In this document: positions 1 through 4,840 of the stretch, one piece after another
How positions within the stretch are numbered: position 1 is the stretch's first letter
Layout of the letters: every line of letters starts with the position of its first letter
Source of the DNA: Oscillospiraceae bacterium
GTDB lineage: Bacteria; Bacillota; Clostridia; Oscillospirales; Ruminococcaceae
Direction of reading: 5' to 3'
Length of the DNA stretch: 7,093 nucleotides
NCBI GenBank assembly: GCA_022511485.1
Contig: JAFLUJ010000091.1
Coordinates: forward strand, 1 to 7,093
Translations under genes and position numbers: made by a program
Notes under the pieces: generated by a model
What the model saw: only the letters and a program-made list of their open reading frames with translations
What the model was told of the DNA's origin: nothing
Databases searched by the model: none

Positions 1-1
1 T

Positions 2-559
2 GAGGATATGAAATTTTATGACAAGGACATCAGGTTTAAGGACGATAATATTCTGACAGAAAAATATTCCTTTGCAAAAATGCAGCTTCAAAACGAGGAT
101 TTTTCAAGGCTGACGATTACCAATGGCAGCGGAAATTTCGTTGTTCTCTCTGAAAAAAATCTCGACAGGGAACAGGCAGAAAAAAGTATCAGGCAGCATT
201 TAAAGGTTGATGATACGGAAACTGTCAAGGCGATCATTTCAAAAGCAGAAAGGCTTGGTTTTGTGGAACACCCGAAACAAGTACAGTTTAAGGAATACCT
301 TATTGAGCGTGAAACACAATCAGCGTTTACCGTTCGTGGAGGCACAACTGTTGTTCGGTTGGATTTATCCGATAGGGATACCGCAAAAAAGCAGCTTATG
401 GACAGCTTCGGAATGAGTTCAGCAAAGGCAGACAGGATAATCGGCAAAGCTCTGAAACAGAGTGTAGCAAACAATCTGCTGAAAATGGCAAGGACGCATA
501 TTGCTTCGACTGCCGACACTATCAAGCACAAAAAGTTGGATAGGGGGTCGAGGAAATAA
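2..559 (+). CDS. 3' part of an accessory conjugation protein of uncertain function (PcfB-like position), with duplicated module
   Basis: This is the C-terminal part of a protein upstream of the coupling protein gene. The frame is already open at base 2. The first ATG (base 8) has GAGGA only one base before it, too close for a normal ribosome binding site, so the true start probably lies outside the window; from that ATG there are 183 residues. I see no signal peptide or membrane segment, so it is probably cytoplasmic. Two similar modules are visible (numbering from the ATG): residues 35-80 and 107-148. Each has a G-x-x-V-V strand, a D-R-(E/D)-x-A-(E/K)-K helix and an ending I-I-(S/G)-K-A. The tail (149-183) is basic. 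In related elements and in pCF10, a PcfB/DUF3801-type protein that works with the coupling protein and relaxosome sits here. The position supports such a role, but I do not see a convincing PcfB signature. The CDS is well supported; the function is only inferred from context. Confidence 0.6.
   Translation, partial: EDMKFYDKDIRFKDDNILTEKYSFAKMQLQNEDFSRLTITNGSGNFVVLSEKNLDREQAEKSIRQHLKVDDTETVKAIISKAERLGFVEHPKQVQFKEYLIERETQSAFTVRGGTTVVRLDLSDRDTAKKQLMDSFGMSSAKADRIIGKALKQSVANNLLKMARTHIASTADTIKHKKLDRGSRK
112..451 (+). repeat. Tandemly duplicated protein module within the first gene
   Basis: The two copies cover residues 35-80 (about bases 110-247) and 107-148 (about 326-451). They share the order: beta-rich segment with G-N-F-V-V or G-T-T-V-V, then leucines, D-R, an A-x-K helix, and a second helix ending I-I-x-K-A. 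The likeness is at protein level; the DNA is strongly diverged, so this would be an old duplication. The alignment was made by eye. Confidence 0.5.
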
Positions 560-585
560 GTAGAGTACCGAAAAAAGCCGATTTT

Positions 586-2811
586 ATGACAATAAGCATT
601 TATGCGGTGCTTGCAGTATTCGTCATATACTTTTCGGCAGCGTTAGGAGCGTGTTTTGACCTTTCATTGGACGAGAATGGCAAGGCAGATTTTGACAAGC
701 TTGCAAACAGCTTAGAAACTACACTTGCTGATACCAACCTTGTTTTTGAACAAGTGAAAGCAGGAGAAAAGGCATTACAGTTCCCTATATTTACAGCTTT
801 CGGAATAGGTCTTTATGTACTGCTAAAGATCACAAGCAAGAAAAAATTTCACAGAAAGGGTGAGGAACATGGTTCGGCAAGGTGGGCGAACAATAAGGAG
901 ATAAAATCCTTACTTGATAATCCGCCCAAACAGAAAAAGAAAAAGGGTGAGGCAAAGGACAAGCCTAAGAAAAAGAAGTCCGGCAAAAAGGACAAGGAGT
1001 ATGAGATAGACAACAACATTGTCCTTACAAATGATGTACTTATGTCCTTGAATACCCGTCAGACCCGCAAAAACCTGAATGTAATGGTCATAGGCGGCTC
1101 TGGATCGGGTAAGTCCAGATTTTATGTGAAGCCTAACCTTTTGCAAGCAAATACAAGCTATGTATGCACAGACCCAAAAGGAGAATTGCTGCGGTCAACA
1201 GGAAAAATGCTGAAGCACTACGGCTACACAATAAAAGTATTCAACCTGATCGACATGGCTCACTCCAATAACTATAACCCATTCCAGTACATCTATGATG
1301 TGGATGGAAATTATAGCGCAACCGCCGTTATAAAAATGGTGAATGTACTGATGAAGAACACCCCAAAAGAGGGCGGCGGTGGCGGCGATCAGTTTTGGGA
1401 CGATAGCACAAAGGCTTTGCTTGCGGCATTGTGTTTCTATCTCGTTGAGTGCGAGAGTAAGGAAATGCAGAACTTTTCCGAGGTTATGAAGCTGCTGAAA
1501 AAGGCGGAGGTAAAAGAGGGAGAGGACAATTTCCAGTCTGACCTTGACCTTATCTTTGACGCACTTGAAAACTCGGATACCTACAAAAAAGACGGAATTG
1601 AAGTGACAGATAAAATGAAAGAACTGAAATTGATTGACCTTGCAAAAAGAGCCAAGCCCGCAAGTCAGTATATGTGTCTGAAATACTATAAGGACTTCAA
1701 AAAGGCTGCTGGCGATACAGCAAAATCAATCCTTATTTCAACAGCGGTAAGACTTCAAGCGTTTAACATTCCCGAAGTTATGGATTTAACTTGCTGCGAT
1801 ACGCTTCATCTGGAGGAATTAGGCGATAACAAGCAAGTGCTGTACATAATCATACCGTCCTCGGACGATACATTTAACTTTTTGGCGGCTATGATGTACA
1901 CACAGCTTTTTGACGTTCTCTATGACAGGGCGAACTTCAAATATGGGGGAAGATTACCTACCCATGTTCGCTGTCTGCTTGATGAGTTTGCCAATATCGG
2001 TACTATTCCCCGATTTGAGGAATTGCTCGCAACAATGCGATCTATGGAAATAAGCGCAAATGTCATAATTCAAAACCTTAGTCAGCTTAAAAAGATGTAT
2101 AAAGACTCGTGGGAAAACGTACTCGGTAACTGCGATAGTCTGCTGTTTCTGGGAGGACAAGAGCCAACAACACTTGAACATATCTCAAAAACGCTTGGCA
2201 AGGAAACCATTGACACAAGGAGCAATAACCGCACAAAAGGCAGAAATGGCTCAACGTCTGAGAATGACGGTATTCTTGGACGAGAGCTTATGACGGTGGA
2301 CGAGCTTAAAATTCTGAAAGATAATGAATGTATTTTGTTCGTCCGTGGCAGTTACCCATTTTTCTGTGATAAGTACAAGATTGAACGACACCCGAACTAC
2401 AAGCTATTAGAGGACTTCGATCCTAACAATGCTTATCTTATCAAGGATATTGAAACCGTGCGTTTCCAGTCTGAATTTGAGCAGGAAAATGAGGACTTAC
2501 ATTCTGAGCCTGTGGATGACCCTGAAAACGTGCAGGAACAGGCTGCACCTGAAACTTCCGGCGAAGATGTTCCCGAAAATAAAAATGATGATATTGAGCA
2601 GTCAATCGCTATGGAAGAAATAACAGACGGTGATCCCATACGCAGAAAAGAAGAACATCTGCCCAAAATTCCGAAACGTCCGACAGACGGTGGGAGTGAG
2701 CCTGCGGTCATTGATGATGATAATACCATTGTCACAACAGAGCCGCACTTAAAACCGCCATTTACGGAGGTTATGGACGAGAGTTATCTCGACGTATTCG
2801 ATGAAATTTAA
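586..2811 (+). CDS. VirD4/TraG-family type IV coupling protein (T4CP ATPase)
   Basis: This inner-membrane ATPase would bring the relaxase-DNA complex to the secretion channel. It has 741 residues. Transmembrane helices lie at about 3-22 and 65-83, separated by a ~40-residue outside loop. H-G-S-A-R-W (95-100) is a typical T4CP motif after the second helix. Walker A is GGSGSGKS (170-177), followed by T-D-P-K-G-E (195-200). Walker B is LLDEF (464-468). L-G-G-Q-E (522-526) is the conserved glutamine region after it. Residues ~260-400 would hold the all-alpha domain. Two parts are unusual: a lysine-rich insert (115-137) and a long acidic, probably disordered tail (~625-741), which make it longer than the ~600 residues common in this family. 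The gene begins 26 bases after the preceding stop. No good Shine-Dalgarno precedes ATG 586, so it may depend on translational coupling. The frame is open back to base 544 but offers no ATG, GTG or TTG there. The family call is firm. Confidence 0.93.
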   Translation: MTISIYAVLAVFVIYFSAALGACFDLSLDENGKADFDKLANSLETTLADTNLVFEQVKAGEKALQFPIFTAFGIGLYVLLKITSKKKFHRKGEEHGSARWANNKEIKSLLDNPPKQKKKKGEAKDKPKKKKSGKKDKEYEIDNNIVLTNDVLMSLNTRQTRKNLNVMVIGGSGSGKSRFYVKPNLLQANTSYVCTDPKGELLRSTGKMLKHYGYTIKVFNLIDMAHSNNYNPFQYIYDVDGNYSATAVIKMVNVLMKNTPKEGGGGGDQFWDDSTKALLAALCFYLVECESKEMQNFSEVMKLLKKAEVKEGEDNFQSDLDLIFDALENSDTYKKDGIEVTDKMKELKLIDLAKRAKPASQYMCLKYYKDFKKAAGDTAKSILISTAVRLQAFNIPEVMDLTCCDTLHLEELGDNKQVLYIIIPSSDDTFNFLAAMMYTQLFDVLYDRANFKYGGRLPTHVRCLLDEFANIGTIPRFEELLATMRSMEISANVIIQNLSQLKKMYKDSWENVLGNCDSLLFLGGQEPTTLEHISKTLGKETIDTRSNNRTKGRNGSTSENDGILGRELMTVDELKILKDNECILFVRGSYPFFCDKYKIERHPNYKLLEDFDPNNAYLIKDIETVRFQSEFEQENEDLHSEPVDDPENVQEQAAPETSGEDVPENKNDDIEQSIAMEEITDGDPIRRKEEHLPKIPKRPTDGGSEPAVIDDDNTIVTTEPHLKPPFTEVMDESYLDVFDEI

Positions 2812-2817
2812 ATTTAT

Positions 2818-2823
2818 GGAGGA
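2818..2823 (+). promoter_or_regulatory. Strong ribosome binding site deciding the start of the candidate pilin
   Basis: GGAGGA lies 8 bases before ATG 2832. It fixes the long form of the protein and argues against initiation at the internal ATG 3012, just before the signal peptide, which lacks a comparable site. Confidence 0.75.
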
Positions 2824-2831
2824 TTTTTAAA

Positions 2832-3317
2832 ATGAGAAGATTTATTACATTTATCAAGAATAAGGCAATTTCCGCTTATACAGCAGTTAAGATCGCAGTT
2901 ATTGCGGCGTTTACAGCAGTTAAAACTGCTATCGGCAGAGCAGTCACAGCGATCCGTGAGGACTTCACCCCGAACAGACAGCTTTCCGTGGAGCAGCGTG
3001 AGAGAAAAACTATGCGCTCGGTAAGAAAAATCACAGCAGGACTTATGGCGGCTTCAATGGCAGCTTCCCTTATGGGTATCACTTGCTTTGCTGCTGAAGG
3101 CGGCGGTGAGGGCGTTGAAACTTTCAACACCGTTGTTGAGTTTATCGTTGATTGGGTAGCTCGTATCGGTCTGGTTGTCGGCTTTATCGGTGCTGTACAG
3201 TTCGCCCTGGGCTTTAAAGACGATTCGGCTGACGGTAAAACTCGCGGACTTATGTGCCTTGCTTCCGGATTTATCGTGTTCGCTGTTGCAAAGGCATATG
3301 ATATGTTCCAGATCTGA
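2832..3317 (+). CDS. VirB2/Maff2-like small membrane protein, candidate conjugative pilin with N-terminal extension
   Basis: The 161-residue protein has three parts. Residues 1-60 form a basic, alanine-rich extension with an 11-residue repeat (T-A-V-K at 17-20 and 28-31) that would make an amphipathic helix. Residues ~61-88 look like a signal peptide: R62, R65 and K66, a hydrophobic core, then C-F-A-A, with cleavage plausible near 87-88. The mature part has a short G/E-rich start, a hydrophobic helix (~101-128), a charged loop (K129-D-D-S-A-D-G-K-T-R138) and a second hydrophobic helix (~140-156). Two helices joined by a short charged loop is the VirB2-type pilin layout, and Maff2-family proteins hold this place between VirD4 and VirB6 genes in Tn1549-like elements. 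None of its 14 isoleucine codons is ATA (11 are ATC), unlike its neighbours, which suits a highly expressed structural subunit. The pilin role is inferred from layout and position, not from a sequence match. Confidence 0.72.
   Translation: MRRFITFIKNKAISAYTAVKIAVIAAFTAVKTAIGRAVTAIREDFTPNRQLSVEQRERKTMRSVRKITAGLMAASMAASLMGITCFAAEGGGEGVETFNTVVEFIVDWVARIGLVVGFIGAVQFALGFKDDSADGKTRGLMCLASGFIVFAVAKAYDMFQI
2877..2924 (+). repeat. 33-base-period direct repeat encoding an 11-residue helical repeat
   Basis: Bases 2877-2891 and 2910-2924 match at 13 of 15 positions and encode Y-T-A-V-K and F-T-A-V-K. The spacing is 33 bases, or 11 residues. A weaker third unit (A-V-T-A-I, 37-41) follows. This forms the core of the extension before the pilin signal peptide. 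Confidence 0.55.
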
Positions 3318-3335
3318 GTAATAACAACAAAAATA

Positions 3336-3371
3336 TTTTCGGGAAGTGCCGTAAAAAGCATTTCCCGAAAA
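3336..3371. promoter_or_regulatory. 14-bp intercistronic hairpin between candidate pilin and VirB6-like genes
   Basis: Bases 3336-3349 pair with 3358-3371: 14 pairs, one of them G-U (3346/3361), around an 8-base loop. It is the only sizeable noncoding gap in the window. On the plus strand it is followed by AAGCGAGG rather than a T tract, so it is not a classical intrinsic terminator for this operon. On the minus strand it is followed by a T-rich stretch, but no minus-strand gene is evident. It ends three bases before the next ribosome binding site. Likely roles are protection of the pilin mRNA 3' end, partial attenuation, or control of VirB6-like translation. Confidence 0.65.
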
Positions 3372-3374
3372 AGC

Positions 3375-3381
3375 GAGGTGA
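3375..3381 (+). promoter_or_regulatory. Ribosome binding site supporting a TTG start
   Basis: GAGGTGA lies 6 bases before TTG 3388. The overlapping ATG at 3381 is in another frame and would make only an 18-residue peptide, so TTG is the best start for the VirB6-like gene. Confidence 0.7.
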
Positions 3382-3387
3382 TGAAAT

Positions 3388-4185
3388 TTGGCAGGATTAG
3401 TAGAATGGGAAACCGTGGAAGGCTGGCTTTCAGATAAAATTGCAGAAGTGAATTATGCGTTTGACAACGGTATCCAGGCTCTTTCAATATCACCCTTTGA
3501 CAGCAGTATAACCGTCATAGATACGGCAGCAACAGCGGTTGAGGGGGTAGCTCTTGTACTTGTATCAATGTTCTTTGTAATACAGCTTTGCAACGACGCT
3601 ATGCTTATGAAAATACAAAGTTATGAGCAGGTTTTCAAGCTGTTTTTCAAGTTCATAATGGCAAAAGTCATTGTACAAAATGCAAGGGGTTTAATGGGGA
3701 TAATCTTCAACGGCTTTACGTCCTTGTCAAGCAGCTTGGGAGAAATGAATTATGGATTTCTTTCGGGATTTGATACAGACGCTATATTAGCACAACCGGA
3801 GGAAGCGGGATTTCTCAACATCAACTACCTTATAGAATATCTTCAGGTCACGCCCACATTCTTAATTCTGATGGGTGCGTGTTGGGTGATAAACCTTATC
3901 CTTATAGGCAGGCTGTTTGAGATAATCGTATATACCGTAATTGCTCCTATACCTCTTGCCACATTTGCAGGAGAGGGCTGGCACGACAGCGCAAAGGCTT
4001 TCGTCAAAAGCTATGCGGCAGTTTGCTTGCAGGGACTTGTAGTAATTGTGATGTTCTATGCGTTTTCGCAGATAGCCGATCTGTTAGGCGGTACGTCACA
4101 AATAGGAATAACGGTAACGGCTCTTTCATTGGCTCTCGGTGTTTCAAAGAGCGGTCAATGGGCAAGACAGGCTGTTGGCGCATAA
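3388..4185 (+). CDS. VirB6/TrbL-like conjugal transfer membrane protein
   Basis: This 265-residue polytopic membrane protein would form part of the inner-membrane channel of the secretion system. After a soluble N-terminus (1-45), hydrophobic segments appear at about 47-68, 84-110, 150-175, 178-195, 209-234 and 241-253, so five or six helices. The segment V-I-A-P-I-P-L-A-T-F-A-G (184-195), followed by G-W-H-D, K203 and S208, matches the conserved core I know from TrbL/VirB6-like proteins of Tn1549/CTn-type elements. The ending S-K-S-G-Q-W-A-R is also typical. The start is TTG, chosen for its ribosome binding site. The gene comes after the hairpin and is followed 10 bases later by a miniprotein gene. 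It is rich in ATA codons, in contrast to the candidate pilin gene. The family call is quite sure; the exact number of helices is not. Confidence 0.88.
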   Translation: MAGLVEWETVEGWLSDKIAEVNYAFDNGIQALSISPFDSSITVIDTAATAVEGVALVLVSMFFVIQLCNDAMLMKIQSYEQVFKLFFKFIMAKVIVQNARGLMGIIFNGFTSLSSSLGEMNYGFLSGFDTDAILAQPEEAGFLNINYLIEYLQVTPTFLILMGACWVINLILIGRLFEIIVYTVIAPIPLATFAGEGWHDSAKAFVKSYAAVCLQGLVVIVMFYAFSQIADLLGGTSQIGITVTALSLALGVSKSGQWARQAVGA

Positions 4186-4195
4186 AGGACGGTGA

Positions 4196-4309
4196 ATGAC
4201 AATGGAGCTTTTAATTATTATGCTTATGGCTGCGGCGGTCATATCGCTTGGCTACATAGCATACACGTTTTCAAAAATTTCAGGGGAGGGTACTGATGAA
4301 AAAAATTAA
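4196..4309 (+). CDS. 37-residue single-pass membrane miniprotein
   Basis: This short gene begins 10 bases after the VirB6-like stop. ATG 4196 and ATG 4202 are both possible (37 or 35 residues): AAGG at 4185-4188 suits the first and GGTGA at 4191-4195 suits the second. The product is almost all one hydrophobic helix (about residues 4-25, rich in L, I, M and A), followed by a small polar, charged tail ending D-E-K-N. I do not recognise a family. Close packing between VirB6-like and PrgI genes, a plausible ribosome binding site and overlap with the next gene argue that it is real. It may be a small subunit or assembly factor of the membrane complex, but that is only inference. It has no cysteine and no signal peptidase site that I can see. 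Confidence 0.6.
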   Translation: MTMELLIIMLMAAAVISLGYIAYTFSKISGEGTDEKN

Positions 4310-4433
4310 GGAGTATTTCAAGAATACCGATAAATCGCAGATATATGAGGACTTCTATGCTGCTACGTTCATTACGGCAGGGATCGCTTCAATGATATAT
4401 ATTGCAGTCAGAATAGCGAGGTATAAAGCATGA
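4296..4433 (+). CDS. 45-residue single-pass membrane miniprotein
   Basis: The start overlaps the end of the previous miniprotein gene by 14 bases, and the stop overlaps the PrgI-like start as ATGA (4430-4433). GGGGAGGG at 4283-4290, 5 bases before ATG 4296, is one of the strongest ribosome binding sites in the window. The product has a basic, charged N-terminus (K2, K3, K5), a soluble stretch to about residue 19, one hydrophobic helix (about 20-38), and a basic end (R39, R42, K44). This charge pattern does not give a clear topology. I do not recognise a family. Overlaps on both sides show that translation is coupled with PrgI-like protein, so the product probably acts in the same membrane complex. 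Its exact job is unknown. Confidence 0.7.
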   Translation: MKKIKEYFKNTDKSQIYEDFYAATFITAGIASMIYIAVRIARYKA

Positions 4434-4840
4434 TCGAGATCAGAGTACCGAAAGAGATAAAAAACTACCGTGAAAAGTTCTTTTTCGGACTTACCATAAG
4501 GCAGTGTATTTGCGTTGCTGTTGCGCTTCTGCTCTGTGTTCCGCTGTACATTTTCGGAGGGAAATATCTTCCGCAGGAGGTCATATCCTGGCTTGTCATA
4601 ATCATAGCCGCTCCCCTTATGCTTGTGGGATTTTTCAGATATAACGATATGACCTTTGAAAAATTTGCGGTTGAATGGGCGTATCATCAGTTTGCGCCGC
4701 AGAAAAGAGTCTATTCCTATGAGCCGATATTTATGTCCCTGCGGAATGAATATCTCTTAGAGGAATTGACAGCGGAGATCGAGAGCCGTGGAAAGCAGAG
4801 CTTTTTACAAAAACTTTTAAATCGGAGGAAAGAAATTTGA
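4430..4840 (+). CDS. PrgI-family (VirB3-like) conjugal transfer protein
   Basis: This 136-residue membrane protein belongs to the PrgI family, which takes the place of VirB3 in Gram-positive conjugation systems and sits directly before VirB4. The N-terminus has V-P-K-E-I (6-10), close to the family's usual V-P-K-D/E start, then the G-L-T-x-R-Q block (20-25). Two transmembrane helices follow at about 25-43 and 49-69, with the short loop F-G-G-K-Y-L-P between. The remaining half is soluble, with F-x-R-Y-N-D (69-73) and a basic C-terminal end (N131-R-R-K). GAGG at 4418-4421 lies 8 bases before the ATG. The start overlaps the upstream miniprotein and the stop overlaps the VirB4 TTG start. The size is a little above the ~110-130 residues I expect for the family. 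Confidence 0.87.
   Translation: MIEIRVPKEIKNYREKFFFGLTIRQCICVAVALLLCVPLYIFGGKYLPQEVISWLVIIIAAPLMLVGFFRYNDMTFEKFAVEWAYHQFAPQKRVYSYEPIFMSLRNEYLLEELTAEIESRGKQSFLQKLLNRRKEI
4824..4829 (+). promoter_or_regulatory. Strong ribosome binding site for the TTG start of the VirB4 fusion
   Basis: GGAGGA lies 7 bases before TTG 4837, within the end of the PrgI-like gene. The TTG shares bases with the PrgI-like TGA (4838-4840). This arrangement is the main evidence that translation really begins at the threonine-rich region and not at the usual VirB4 start. Confidence 0.75.

Noticed and set aside
88..531. Minus-strand open frame of 147 codons
   Set aside because: It lies fully inside the first plus-strand gene, has a serine/cysteine/phenylalanine-rich composition typical of an antisense shadow, and shows no domain.
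571..577. AAAAAAG heptamer as a programmed frameshift site
   Set aside because: It lies 11 bases after the stop of the first gene, so ribosomes reading that gene would not reach it. No stimulatory structure is seen.
2778..2791. Small inverted repeat CGAGA-GTTA-TCTCG near the end of the coupling protein gene
   Set aside because: Only five base pairs, inside coding sequence and without a T tract. Such a stem is expected by chance.
2876..3493. Minus-strand open frame of 205 codons across the candidate pilin gene and hairpin
   Set aside because: It is the complement of an alanine/valine-rich coding region with strong plus-strand signals. It crosses the hairpin and the next gene's start and shows no recognisable domain.
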